Shown in pieces: positions 1 through 13,640 of a DNA stretch of 64,000 nt (positions within the stretch are counted from its first letter, which is position 1; every line of letters begins with the position of its first letter). Position numbers and translations under genes: made by a program. This DNA comes from Trichoplax adhaerens (taxonomy: Eukaryota; Placozoa; Uniplacotomia; Trichoplacea; Trichoplacidae): NCBI RefSeq assembly GCF_000150275.1, contig NW_002060960.1, positions 62,001-126,000 on the forward strand, written 5' to 3'. A model generated the notes under the pieces. It did not search any database. It had not been told where the DNA came from and saw only the letters and a list, made by a program, of their open reading frames with translations.

Positions 1-722
1 GCCGTGATTTTCATCCGAAATTTTATCATTTCAACGTAGCTTATCAGCAGTGCTATGATATATTATAAAATCAGAAGAGTTTAACTAACTATGCAAATCC
101 TACCTCAGTTAAACAAGACGATCTCTCGTTACGGTTTTAATAGGCATATACTAATGACATCCTAATTTATGCAAGTTACGCAAATTGACTTAATTAATAT
201 TATGATTTATAGCCTTAAATGTCAACTTTCTGCTTTTAAATTGCAATTTTAACTGTAGTAGATAGCAGCCATATTGCTATCCGTATTGCTGCACCTAGGG
301 AGACTTACTGTAAAATTCCAACTTTGTTTATAGTCGTAGGCTCATTGATATACAGTATCATAAAACTATCTCCCCTAGGATTATAATCTTCAAGAGTCGT
401 ATCCAAGCCTTGAATTCAGTATTTTATTACAATTTAAACGCTTTATTATATATTTTTTATTGCAGTACTTGCAATTGCATGTATGCAAATCATTGCACCA
501 ATTGATTAGATCGAATGCAATTACTGCTGCAATTCGTACACTGCCATTTTATCACGACTAGGATTTGATTCATTACCGAATTTGTTCCTGATAACAAATA
601 GTAACTTTTCTGCTACTTTTAAATTTACATTTTATCCATGTATTGCTTCTGGTGTTGTAAAGAGCTAAAACAATTTGGTTTTGTCGTAGGCACCTTCTAA
701 ATTGCGCCTTTCTACTAATAAA
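1..722. other. Left-edge spacer, no gene seen
   Basis: AT-rich sequence with stop codons in all frames and no exon-like stretch. It presumably holds the promoter and 5' UTR of the SPOP-like gene that starts at 723, but no core promoter element can be pointed to with confidence. Confidence 0.5.
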
Positions 723-3162
723 ATGAATATTATGATTCCACAAATGGCTGGAAAAGTGAAAATCGATAAATGGTGTTATACGGAAATGAAAGTAGATCGC
801 TATACTTACGTATGGAAAATAGAAAACTTTACTTACTGTCCGCTAAAGACGGGAGAATTCTTAAAAAGTTCAACTTTTGTAACTGCTAGCTCTGATAAGC
901 TACAATGGTAAGGAAAATAATTAGACTATCAAAATCAACCTCTAATTCATGTATGATAATTTCTGCCAACTACACTAGCAATATGTTAAAAGTGAATATC
1001 GTTAATAGTTTTTACTTGTCATGGCTGCTGCCTATTGCTTTGTAGGTGTATGAAAATTAACCCAAGAGGACTGGATGAAGATTGTAAAGAATACTTATCG
1101 ATTTACTTGGTATTGCTTAGTTGCAATAAGAAGGAGGTCAACGCTAAATTTAAATTTTCCATCTTGGATTCTAATGAAATGGAAAAACGATTGATGGGTA
1201 AGCTATTCCTCCTCGAACAGAATCAGCAAAAGACAAGTCTGTTTGGGGCAATGTCTCAATGCCATACAATTACTGTGAACGATAAAACTCAAATATGTGA
1301 AGAATTTTTATCATAATTCCATAGGCATACGTGGGCGATACAAAGATTTTAGTGGGTACAAATTTTAATTTTTTGTCTCAAATCCAGCAGCAATTTATTA
1401 AATCTATCATCAATTTTACATTCTTGTCGAGTTCCAGATTAATATCAGCAGTTTTCGGTTTTAGCTAGCTGGGCGAATAGTTATTACGAGCAAGATACGG
1501 CCGTTTTAGATATATTTATAATCTTAGATTTTGCTGAAAGCGTTTTAATCTTTACAACTTCGGAATAAGTTATTGCCTATAGTGTTTCCATAGCCGTTAA
1601 ATCACATTGACCAGTATTAGTTGCTAGTGGGAAATGAATGTTGCAATTATATTTTTCTAGCAACCAAAAATGAACTATTATTAAATTACGGTATGAAACT
1701 ATCATCTATGGCCTAAAACTTGTCTTATGAAACTTCCAATAGAAAGTCAACGTGCCTACAGTTTTATTCAAGGCAAAGATTGGGGATTTAAGAAATTTGT
1801 GCGCCGCGATATGCTGATGGATAAAACGAGTGGATTTTTAACAGATAACCGTCTAACACTCTGCTGTGAGGTATGTTGCTAGTAGGATATTGATATTTAA
1901 ACATAGTAGGCCTTTAATCTTGATTTATATCATCGTGAAGATAGCTCAGATGATTTAATCCTAATTTTTCTTTCTAGATCAATATTGTCTCAGATCCGAT
2001 CACTCATGATGGTCGATTTACGGCGCAAGAAACAAATGTACCTACTTGTACACTGTCTCAAGATATGGATCAGTTGTTTAAAACCAAAAAGTTTGCCGAC
2101 GTCACTTTTAACATCGGGAAGGATCACTTAAAGGCTCATAAAGCGATCTTATCAGGTAAAATACCCAACCTTTGACCGAGATGTCGCCATAAATTTACAG
2201 CATTATCATCTCGCTATTTACGTAGTTAATTGAGAGTAGTATAATCTGAAAATTTAAATCTTTTAGCTAAATACTATAGAGAACATAGTTAGGCATAGAA
2301 TTTATAAATATATGCGAATCATCTTTTTTGAGATTTACTCATTATTTCCAACATGATTGGTGGTAATAATATGAAAAAATGATCTGTTCAATGGCTTATC
2401 ATTTACAATAGCTAGATCGGCAGTATTTGATGCCATGTTTAAACATTCCATGGAGGAGCAGCATCAGGCACGTTGTAATGGTGATGACTAACATTTAGTC
2501 ATTTTATATAGCAAGAGAGAAGCCTAAAATATAACAATAATGAATTTTTGTAATTTAAAATTATTAACTCAGGGGATAGTAGATATTCCAGATATAGCAG
2601 CTGATGTATTTGAAGAAATGATCAAATATATTTACACTGGTAAAGAGCCATCTCGCATGGACGATTTGGCCTTGGAAATGCTAGCAGCAGCAGATAAAGT
2701 AATCATTATAGCTATAAAATGCAGCATGTTCAAAATTATTCGTATTTATAAACAATTTTTATATTGTTTTTGGTGACTACTTTAAAGTATGACCTACAAA
2801 GGCTGAAATCACTATGTGAAAACTCTATTTCAAATAATTTAATTGTTGATAATGCTGCCGAAGTACTGGTCATTGCTGACATGCATAATGCAGAAATACT
2901 GAAGAAAAATATATTAAAATTTATTAATAGGTAATTTACCTCTTAATTTCTTCTCAATTTCAATTTATAATAAAAAATCATGATAGCTTAGAGTATTATT
3001 TTTCTATTCTAATGTAGCTACGCCTTGGAAATAGTCGAGACTGAAGGTTACAAAAATCTGCTTAAGAATCATTCTCATTTAATCACGGATGCTTTCCGAA
3101 CTCTAGCGAGATCTACTGATAGTAATATCAATTCAGTTTCACGTAAAAAAAGGCGTATTTAA
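723..3162 (+). CDS. SPOP: SPOP-like MATH-BTB adaptor of a CUL3 ubiquitin ligase, 8 exons
   Basis: Substrate adaptor of CUL3-RING ubiquitin ligases, expected in the nucleus. Exons: 723-907, 1046-1197, 1743-1870, 1978-2155, 2412-2467, 2573-2698, 2788-2930, 3018-3162; all phases join, giving 370 residues against 374 for human SPOP. The order is MATH domain (WCYTEMKV start, [21 protein letters not shown]), BTB ([22 protein letters not shown]), a BACK-like 3-box ([14 protein letters not shown]) and a basic tail ending KKRRI, the place of the nuclear localisation signal in SPOP. The aromatic substrate-groove residues of the MATH fold (Tyr, Phe, Trp and Phe in the motifs above) are kept. ATG 723 is the first Met of the exon and gives a SPOP-length N-terminus. 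Intron 5 appears to use a GC donor at 2468. A possible polyadenylation signal AATAAA lies at 3265-3270. Human SPOPL is an equally close relative, so this may represent the common ancestor of both. Confidence 0.93.
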
Positions 3163-6100
3163 AATTGTATCTGAAGTCCTAACTATTTATAAAATGAATT
3201 ATGAAACTAATGATCGAAGCTAACTTGAAACCAATATATAATGTGTTTTTTCATTCTTTATATGAATAAATTAGTCTTTGATAGAGGTAACTACCGTAAA
3301 ACCTAATAACTGTAAAAGAAATAGACGGCATAAATACTATTTTGTTAACGGCAATTTACAATGATTTGTGCTTTGGAATCTTGTGGAAAATTATATATTG
3401 AAAGAGTTATAACCTAACAAAAAGGGAAACAATTTTACAAAATTCAAGCGTTTGTCAATAAAAGTGATAAATTATCAGAACAATTATACATATCGTTGTA
3501 GTACTCGTACGCTTATGGTTAGAGACTGAGAGACAGTAATAACTCATAATTTTTGCTAGCAAAAATAGCTTAAAAAAATTCTGTATCACAAACCAAAGTA
3601 TCCGGGATAATCCTTTGATTTGAGTAGAAATTAGAATGCAACCAACCTAATATTAGATCTGTTATAATGGATTGTTAAACTATATATTGTGCCTTCACAG
3701 TGACAAACGCACTATAATTTTTTTTAAACTCGTCCATTTTCACTTACATTGAATACAAGTTTGACCTTTTTATGCTTTAAATAACTGTTTTTTGCGTATA
3801 CATATTAGCAGTGTACCTCATCAGTTAACGATAACCCTTCGCAATCTAGCATGAAAGAATTAAATCCAGCACACGAAGCAAACAAACGTTAAGGCAATAT
3901 ACCCACAATTTTATACTCCGCTCGGAATGCTTCTAAAATGGTCATACTCCGATTGAAATTTAAACTACCTTAACAGCTTGTGTACTTAGGAGGAAGCAAT
4001 CTATTTTCTACTAAAACTCGTTGTGATACTGTCAGGAAGTGATTTTCATCTACTCATGGTTATCTTATTTTGGCTAAATAACAGCCTTTGTTATTTGTTG
4101 ATTACATCGTTATCAATGACTTTTTTCGTACTTTTATAGATAACTTCCTAGTTTTAACAGTATTATCTATGACCGATAATTGAATATAATTCATGATTAT
4201 GTATAGATTTACTATAAATATGCAGTTTTTTTAACCAAGAAGAACAACCGGAGATCATCAGTATTTAGGGTCGTACTGTATGTGGTCAGAGAGGACTAAC
4301 TGGACAGTAGGCTCGTAGACATGATGCTTGTTGGTTATATTTGCAAACTTTTTCGCGTAACAATTCTCGAATGTAACTGACAAATAGTAAGAGAATAGCC
4401 TAGTATTACAACGCTATGTTCGTCACTTAATGCGAGAAGTATTGAATTGAAAACAATATATCAGTTTTGATAGCTATATTGACAGCAGGTCATATGCAGA
4501 GTACTTATTATTACAGATTCGGTAGTTTATTGATTTTTCCATTAGCATAAATGATAAAAAGACAATTTGAAGTACTAAATCTTGCGAATAACGATACGAA
4601 ATTGACCTCAACGGATGCTCGTCATTAGTAACTAGCATGTCAAAATCGAAGCCGCTGATTGCGGCTTCGCTGATTCAATCTGTAAACACTTTTTTTCTAC
4701 CGTAGAGTAGCAGTAAGCCATTTACCCTATTAACCGCTATCAGTCCTCAGTAAATCAAATCCATAGTCCAAGAATACTTAAACGCATATATTTATATCGA
4801 TAGGAAGATTGTGTATATCAAAGGTATGCATTACTAGATATCGAAATAATTCAGCCTGTACGATAAATTTGAATTTCATCTGAAGAATACCCGAAATGAT
4901 ATCGCATGATGTAGAAATTAAAAATTAGATTAACAATATAGATACACTAAGCATCAGATGATTATTATTAGAATAGAGGCCTAAACAATTAGATAATTAA
5001 GCTTCAGGATATTATAATTCGTTTTTGTATAGAATAATACTCATCAATTATGCCTAAAAAATATGAAGGTTTAGCTTGCAAATTCAATAGGAAGAAATAA
5101 ACGTCTTCGAATAGAGTCGAAATAAGTTTAATAATTAATGATTCCGGCATTAGTTCTACTTTTAAGTACTGATAGCTTAGACTACCATACAAATGGGTTC
5201 ATGTTAACATAACTTACCGGAAGATACCTAGTACGATAGAGGCATACTATATAGAACAGCTGTAGGCGTAATGACTTTTATGCTAGTTAATCATGCATTC
5301 AATGATGACCGAATTTATTTGTAAACATTTACAAAATGATTGCTAATTACAATTAGTAACATATTAGAAAAACACAATATTAAAAGTAGTATCTAGCCAA
5401 TCGTCTTACTTGCCTGTTGTATTTTAAAATCGTGACGGAGGAGTCCATCAAATTGCTTCCGACCAGAGCCATGTTGTTTAGTAAACATGCCTAAAGAAAA
5501 TAATTGTATTGTCCTGTAGCATAATACTCCCCCCCCCCCAGAAGGTCATTAAATTAAATTATATCTACAACTTAGCAAAAATAGTATAAACATATATTAC
5601 GGCAATATATAACCGTAGTCATGGATCAATGGAAAAGCTAATTGAAGCTTGAGCGAAATTGATTTTCATTTTTCTAATAAGTATAAAACTACAGCAATAG
5701 GTAGAAAAGTAACGCAAACTGTACACTTAACCTCATTTTGTGCACACTGTATTGCAAAGACAGGCAAGCACGTAAAATTTGTTAATATACACCAGTTTAG
5801 CGCCTTATCACCATTTCATTCGACTGTCTACAATCAAGCAGGTAAGTCTTATTTTACCTTTACCATCGAAAGCTTTAATGCAAGCACGATCTTTACTATT
5901 GACCTATATGATACAGTCAAACATATTCTTATTGTTACCAATATAGTAGCATTTGCTACAATTTACTACACTCATGTGGCCATTATGTGAGATTTAATGA
6001 ATTGAAAGAGCTATCTGGCTTAGGCTCATATGGAAATTTACCAGTAGCATAACGATTCTAGCTAAGAAAATGAATGTTGGATTTAAATCTTCGATAATTG

Positions 6101-6542
6101 TTTCTTCTATAAATCTGTTCTTGATGGAAATTAAGAGAGTAAATGATAGACGCGAGTATTTTGTGATGTACCTATAATAACATGATTAAGTGATGCACCT
6201 ATATGAAATTATGAGATATAGGAAACAATTTAATAATGTTAAAGTTCCGTTAGTGAACATTATGGTCTTGCTGCAGTATAATTTTTACCATTAATTTTAG
6301 ATTCTTACGTACCTTTTGCATTAACAAATTTTTCTGGTACGCCAAAGTCATTAGCAGGCAAGTAGAAGATGGCAATAACTAATGAAAACATCAAACATCT
6401 CTGCATTGAAGATTGGGGGATCCATACGTAATATTAATCGATACAATATATATTGAATTATAATTATGCAAGTTTATTTACGTGTAGCAAAGCAAGCTTG
6501 CGGCTTATCTAAATTCTATACAAAAACTTTTTAATTCAATAA
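3163..6542. other. Intergenic spacer, no convincing gene
   Basis: About 3.4 kb without recognisable coding exons. It contains an 11-base C homopolymer near 5529-5539 and a GC-rich hairpin at 4647-4669. An open stretch on the plus strand (about 5649-5990) carries a strong donor-like CAG|GTAAGT near 5841, but its translation matches nothing I recognise and no partner exons were found, so it is not called as a gene. Confidence 0.45.
4647..4669. repeat. Perfect GC-rich hairpin
   Basis: Nine-base perfect inverted repeat CGAAGCCGC / GCGGCTTCG around a 5-base loop TGATT. It stands out in sequence that is about two thirds AT. No gene flanks it closely and its role is unknown. Confidence 0.7.
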
Positions 6543-9500
6543 ATGACTGTCTTTAGATGTTCCATGGAAGAAAACAGAATCGAAAACAGATGGATAGCAA
6601 CGAAGCGAATGGATAGGAAAGTTCCTAATAAGCATATATCTCTTTCTAATCCACAATCTGGAAATTTAAGAATAATTAATATTGCCAATAACCAGAAACA
6701 GAATTGTAAACTCGAGGTAAGAAATGAGCAGTATATACTTTACATTATTGCTACCGTAAAACAATTCAAGAAGGCATGTAACATTCAATAGATCATGGAC
6801 TATCAAACGCTACACATTATCCATCAATTGTCTCCTCCATTCCAATGGGTTCGAAATGTAAAAATCTCAGCAGATGGTGGCCTTGTAGCCGTAGAATACT
6901 ATACCAATTATCCGGCATCTTTCCGAGCAGTATGTGCTTTTCTTTTTTGTCATTTTTGTGATATTGCAAATATAGCAAAGCCTTTCACAAGCGAAGTTAA
7001 ATTTCATTTACGTAAATAAAGATGAGATAATTTGCACTATTTTCAATAAATCATCAAAAGTGAACCGGACATTAATTAGTTATTGACGCATTACTCCATT
7101 ACATCCTATAGGTAATCATATTCTATACATGAAATTTACTTGTAGTTGAAAATAATTCGTCGATTCATAGAATTAGAAATAAAAATTAGTTAAAATCTGT
7201 TCTTAATTCTGCAGTAGTAAATCTATACCACTCGAGATAGATCTTTCCCATATGCTGTATATACATGAAGTTGTAATACCCAGTATTTCTTCAATCTATA
7301 GAACAAAAGATGGATGATTTATAACCTTAATTTTAAGAAAGAATTATATTTTGTGGACAAAAGAAAAAAAAGAATGAATCATGTAACTTTTAAAAGCATG
7401 GAATTCTGTCCTAATGTCTTAAATAGCTGTAACTTTATTAGCCTATGCTATATAAACAAAGACATTAAGGTAGGCATTAAATGACTTAATTTTTAATAGC
7501 ACTTTAAGTTATAGTAGTAGTTTTACTTTGACTAATTCTATGATATTGGAAAAATAGCTTTGGAAAATTCAAGATAATCATATACAATGTACTGGCAAGG
7601 AGATATCCTTTGCATTTAAAGTAGAGTCCTATCGCTGGATGCAAAACGGAAGTAAAATACTATTATGGGGAAGAAAATACTATGTAGATTGTATGGGTAG
7701 ACCAGAAAAATTAAATACTATTCTTGAATGCCAAATACAGGTAAGCGGCCATATTCAAGCTCCGATATAAACCTATTTTATGTTCTACTCTGCAGCTTTA
7801 TTTTCTTTTATGACTATAATACCTTAAGATTTGGAATTTTGAAACTTGGCATAGATTGCGTTCCATGGAAGTTCCTAGCTACATCGTTAGACAACAACAG
7901 AACTTGTTTAAACCTTCCGGATATGTTAATAACGCCGGTGCATTGCATAATGTCAATTATATCGATAACGATTGTACAGTCTTAATTCTCGGATATAGCA
8001 AAATTATTGGTCTGATCAAAGTACCAGATAATGGTGTCGAGACTGTAAATTTAATCGAAGATTTTATGAACAGCTTTCAGCCAATTTTTAAAAAATCCAT
8101 GCCAGTTAACGATATTTCTATATCTGATGATCAGCAGTTTATTACTATCGATATTGATGATCGCAATGATGCTAAAGTAAGTTAATTAATTTTTGACATT
8201 TTACATCGATACGCTAACATCATCTTTTGATTAAAATGACTTATTTTTATTTTTATTTTATTTTTAGCATTATTTATTTATTTTATTTGCTCAAATGGCT
8301 AATTTGCGTGATGATATCTATACCTATTATAGGCATCGAAACTTGTAATCAGGATGTTATCAGGACAGCCCCAGTCTTATTTAATGTTAAAGCCTTCAAA
8401 TGGAAACAAACTTACAAAATACATTCCTGACAGTAGCCGCTTAATTATTTATGATTATGATCTTGAATATTGTATATATGAGTATAATTTAAAAGGTAAC
8501 ACTTTTTAATGTTTCTTAAAAGCATGCACTGTTTTTACTTCGATTATTAATTGCTTATCTCGGCTGTATATCTGCATTATTAGCTAATAATCTACGTTGG
8601 CAAACCATAAAAAATAAGGAAATAATTTATTTTAATGAAAAGAGAGAGATAATTCAGGAATTCGACGAAGAAATCTTAAGTACATGTTGTGCATTCATAA
8701 ATCATGATCCATTGATGATTCAGTTAATTCAAAAAGACGGCAAGAGTGAATTAAAAGTGAGCTAATGAGTTTATGTAACTGATGGCAGGATCCGTAGAAT
8801 GTCAATCTAATATAGAGATTATTGGTATTTGCAGGTTTACAATTATAAGGAGGACCAGCAATCAACAAAAGTATTTTGTTACTCTTTAGACGAGCCTTAT
8901 GATCGATGCTTTACTTATAATAACCTACAGTCTGCTGTGGTTATCCGCACCTATTTAGAAGATTGCAAGCGTTCATTGAAGTACAAGAATGTTTCTATCG
9001 CAGAAGTAAGCCTGATTGAACTCTTATGGAAATGAATGCTAACTGGCTTACAATAAACAGTTCAATAAATCCTCTCGATATGATATAAAGATAAGATCTA
9101 CAGATGCTAATGAAAATATGTGAAATTTCTTGTACCTTATTATCTAATTTATGATAATTAATCCTGATTGAAGTATAATTCATTGCAAAACAAATTTATA
9201 TCTAGTAATAAATTATCAATACAAGATCAATTTACTATGAAGTTTTCATGAATTATTTTACCTGTATATTTATCACTTAATAACAGAAGCCTAACCTTCT
9301 GAATATGAGAGACAGCGAAAAGTGCAAAGAACTACTAAGATATGATACAGAACCAGAAGTTACTTGTGTAACTGTTACCGGATCGAAATACCGAGAAAAA
9401 GACAACACTTTAATTTTTGTCATGAATGTTAAGGTAGGGAAAATTTTATCTCTTTAGAAGACTGCAATCAAATCTTAGCTCTAAACAAGTCTCATTTAGG

Positions 9501-10682
9501 CATATTTTATTTCAAATATAAAATTATCATCTATTCAGCACTCTGTTAGTTGTGGCATCCTGGTAGCAGCTATTAACCTATGTGATGGTGCAAAGACGAT
9601 CTATGAAGACAAATATGCATACTCACAAATTAGACCTATCTACTTTGATGACAATTATCTTATTACCAATCAACAGAAAGTAAACTCGAATGATTACTGC
9701 ATTATGGTAATAAAGCAATGTATATTCTTACATTTCCTTTAATTAAGTTAGAAATACAACCAATACTCATTTTAAAAGTTTGAGGTTAAACTGTTCTGTT
9801 ATCTGATTTTTAATTTTATTTCTAATGCCTGATGTATTTCAATGAAGACAATTCGCTTCAACTATCTTGAAATTTAACTTGCTTAAACAGCTTGTTTGGA
9901 TTTAAGTCTTATAAACTAGGAAATAGCAAAGCACAAATACTGAACAAAGAAGAATTTAATTATCATAGGGATAGAGGATTAGCATGTAAAGTAAATCTAC
10001 CTGGAAAATACTGCATTGATTCTCTTAAGATTAAATGCTCGTCATTGAAAATCAAAGAAGATTTAGTACACGAAATATGGAAAGATGAGGATGCAAAAAT
10101 ATTTCTTGTAAGTTACAGTTTTCTCATACAACACCAATCTTTTAATGAAAGTTTTTAAATATTTAATTCAAATGCTGACAATGTAGAAATTCTAATGACA
10201 TTTTGTCTACTCTTGAATGCTGCATTAAAGACCAACTCTTCTAGTCCGTATTCTTTCTGCATCTTCATATTCGAAATAGGAGATCACGTAACGGTAAAAA
10301 TAATACACTATTAACCAATTACATTAAATAGCTCAAAAGACTGTTTAAACTGTTATAAATTATTCATTTAATGCGATGCTAGGTATTTGATCAGAATTAT
10401 AGAATTTTAAGGAAAAGCTGCAAGAATCGTGCCATAAATCTTGAATTTGATTCTCGGATTTTAAACTTTGAGGAACTGTCATCGGAAAATTTATTTCTTA
10501 CGTTTAATATTAATAACTCTAACATTTATATTTATGAATTGAATACCCTTCAATTGATTCACAAAATATCATTTCCTTACTTTATTGTGCAACATACAAA
10601 ATGGAATCCTCAGCAGTCCTCATTTATTCTTTCTGATGGTGAACAGCGATATAATATATTTAAAAAAATTAAGCAAGATTAA
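6543..10682 (+). CDS. Unidentified WD40-like beta-propeller protein, 12 exons
   Basis: I do not recognise the family. Exons: 6543-6716, 6792-6929, 7558-7740, 7829-8176, 8333-8495, 8584-8756, 8835-9005, 9287-9433, 9539-9706, 9907-10107, 10231-10293, 10383-10682. All phases join without a stop, giving 742 residues. ATG 6543 directly follows an in-frame TAA. There is no signal peptide or membrane segment, so it is probably cytosolic. Propeller-like strands recur: VKISADGGLVAV, IQIWNFETWHRL, ISISDDQQFITI, NIYIYELNTLQLI and TKWNPQQSSFILSDG near the C-terminus. These resemble diverged WD40 blades (hydrophobic strand, Asp-Gly turn, IW or IY-D/E-L) without regular GH-WD dipeptides. NBAS/KNTC1-type N-terminal propellers or DCAF proteins were considered, but no diagnostic motif supports them. 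The exon model is strong; the function is unknown. Confidence 0.82.
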
Positions 10683-11066
10683 AATTTGACCTATTATTTG
10701 CTTCTTATATAATTAAAATTTATCAGAATTATAGTTAGAGGGATTTCTTGATAATGGTATTTGATTGTCTTGATGATTCCGTACTTTACTACAGATAAGA
10801 TTTTATTCATAGTAAATCAAGCTACTTTGTAATATAAAGTTGTCATTGTGCGTCATTTATCATCTATAGGCATTAAACTATTTGGAACGAATGATAAATA
10901 GTCTGCATACGTATTGAAGTTACATTGATGATTTGATAGTTCTGGTAGACTGTTTTTTATCAATTTTCGAGACTTAGCTCATGTTCTCCTTTGCATACAG
11001 CATACTGTCACCCTGACCTTAATAAATATTACACTTCAGTCTCGATATATATGAACGAAGACATTT

Positions 11067-11095
11067 TGCAAAATGACCGATTTCGCATCCGGTCT
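11067..11095. repeat. Dispersed 28-base hairpin element, copy 1
   Basis: TGCAAAATGACCGATTTCG followed by CATCCGGTC. It recurs nearly unchanged at 50849-50876 inside an intron of the minus-strand GPCR. The arms GACCG/CGGTC can pair around a short loop. It may be a fragment of a dispersed repeat family. Confidence 0.55.
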
Positions 11096-12339
11096 AGTTC
11101 GTATACATCAGCATAACTTCTTAAAATAATGGAAATAATGGTAAAATTGAAATATTATGATATTTATGTCCGATAGGGTGATGTTAGCAGATATTATTAT
11201 TCAGTCTCGATATGTGCGCTTGCATAAAAGAAGTATCGGACGTTTTCTGAAACTATGGAAATAATAATAAATATTCGGATTGTAATGCTCTCTTCTAAAA
11301 TACTGTCCTTCTTCTTTTTACATAATAAATAACCTTCCTTGGAAATCCAGTATAGTAGTGTTTATTACATACAGTAAATAGGGTTGCGAAGTATTAGATA
11401 AAATGGAAATAGACAACCAGTAACAGATCACTGCTTCTATATCTGTTTCCTTTTCTTAATCTTCTATCTCATATATCTACGTTATTTATATCGATTTCAA
11501 AATAACAACTCATAAACTCTCATAATCCAGTAAATGTTTCTCTTCATACTAGTCATCTAAAATTGAGCTAAGATTTCTATACATATTAATTATGAAATTT
11601 CCCGTACTAGCTCATCTAATTTCTTAGAAATAGTTGCTACATGACGATGTCATTGCAAGATAGCCATCATTAGCCTATCATAACTAAATGTTAGTCAGGC
11701 ATTAAAATAATCTATCATCAGTTCATTAATACATTCACACTCGCACATAATTTCCATTATCACCTAATAATAGTGAGTCTCATATTCATTTGCCACGTCT
11801 AGTTAGAAATAATTTAATAAAATTATTGAATTCATCACAGATATGAAGTGACCAGACTACAGAGATGTAATATGATATTGATATATCATCATAATATAAT
11901 AATCAGTCTTAACATACATCAAAATTTGATCAACTAGTTTTAATTATTTTTATAGATCTCAAGATTTTCTTAAACATCGTAATTTATGGAATCAGCAGAA
12001 TAAAGTACAAACTTAGATAGAATGCGGTGAATTTCAGATATAAATAGAAATGATACCGATCGATAATGCGAATTTTTCTGACACAGTACATAATTTATTT
12101 ACTTTCTTTATTATCTTATTGCTGGTAGGTTGTATTGTTAAGCTATAAATATGCAGTCAGAGTTTACTTACTAAATCTGATCACAAATACAATTCTGTCA
12201 ATATACGCTAAGAATCATCTACGATTAAGATCAAGTGCGGTGTATCATAAGCAATTAACTTTTAATATTGTCATCGAGCCCATTCTAATTGTATATTGCC
12301 TTATATAAATCGACTAAACATTAATGTAGCAACACCATA

Positions 12340-13640
12340 AAGTAACTCTCATTTCCAGCCAGAAATAGAGTAGAGCATCGTACTTAATGAATACAAAAAA
12401 TCTAACGAAAGATAGCGCGTGCGGATAATTTTAGTGGCTAAATCTACAGTAATGGCTTCTAAGCGCAATATCACTAAGCTCTTTTTAGAGCTTGGTTTTT
12501 ACTCCCTATAATACCACGACTTCTATATTAGTCAATTCACGCTCGATTGGCTTTTCACACACATAAAATAAGTACAATCTGCAGCACGATTTCTCATCGC
12601 TGATACCTTTATGGTCCATAGTACAACCCTATTTGTGCAAAGCTTTTGGTGGATGAATCTATAATATAGATATGTAAGTTAGACCGTAACAGCAATATCT
12701 TTGTACATCTTTAAGAAAATCTTTACTTTACTCCGCTATCATAACAACTCGCAGTGCTATCCATTCATGCTGTTTTAGTTAACCACACATGTACAATGAA
12801 GTCTATTGCAAATTTCTTATAATGATACTTTTGTGACCCATAGTAGAAATTCTATTTATTGCCGAATTAAGCGAAAGATAAAGCATACGGGTGATTTTGG
12901 TGATTGGATCTACAGTATTGACCTCAAACAGCAATATCGATGAGTCGTTAAAGTTTTTACTTTACTTCCTTATTACATCATAATTTCGCAATTGTCGTTA
13001 ATATTGCGACTCCTATTGTAATCCACTCATGCTTGCTCAGTTTTTCATGTAAATACAAATACAGTTTACAGCCAGATTCCTGACCACTGATGCCTTTACG
13101 ACCTATAATTGCAATATGCCGGAGTCTTAACTAGTCTTTTCTTTACTCTCGTATAATATCACGACTCCTGTAGTAATCCATTCGTACTTGATCAGTTTTT
13201 CACTCTTAATACAATCAACAGCAAGATTTCTCATCACTGATGCCTCTATAGTCTATAACTGCAATATCCGTGAGTCTTTTAAACCCTATTTTATAGCTCT
13301 GTAATATCATGGCTTCTAGATCAATTCATTCATGCATGATTAGTTTTTCACACAATACAGTTTGAAGCAAATATTCTTTCATCACGGATGTCTTTACGAT
13401 CTATAAGTGCACTATGGACGAGTTTTTAAACAGTCTTCACTATCCTATAAAATTGTTACCGTCATTCTTAAAAATCTGTCATTTTACAAAATGCCTAGTG
13501 ATTTTTTAAAATGGCGGATTTTTAAATAAATGCGGTAACAACATCATAATGCTTATAGTAATCCATTCATGCTTGATCAGCTTTTCACCCACATACAATA
13601 CAGTTTATAGCAAGATTTCTCGTCAATGGTGCCTTGATAA
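12340..13640. repeat. Degenerate tandem repeat array
   Basis: Diverged units share the core TCATGCTTGATCAGTTTTTC, then a segment like CAAGATTTCTCATCACTGA and later GCAATATCCGTGAGTC. The anchor recurs near 12530, 12757, 13021, 13176, 13322 and 13560, spaced about 145-265 bases apart. A longer sub-block (GCGAAAGATAAAGCATACGG and relatives) occurs near 12405 and 12870. The units are too diverged and uneven for a simple satellite; this looks like an old array. The last unit is split by the hairpin element at 13453-13541. Confidence 0.7.
13453..13541. mobile_element. MITE-like 89-bp hairpin element
   Basis: The segment begins TTGTTACCG and ends CGGTAACAA. The arms, about 38 bases each, remain mostly complementary across the whole element with a small central loop, so it is essentially one foldback. 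It sits inside a tandem-repeat unit: the flanks (CCTATAAAA on the left, CATCATAATGC on the right) together match the uninterrupted sequence seen in sister units. That supports insertion of a small non-autonomous DNA element. A clear target-site duplication could not be assigned. Confidence 0.6.

Noticed and set aside
5649-5990. 113-codon open frame with an internal strong donor-like CAG|GTAAGT.
   Set aside because: It starts at TTG, has no recognisable motif, and no upstream or downstream exon could be joined.
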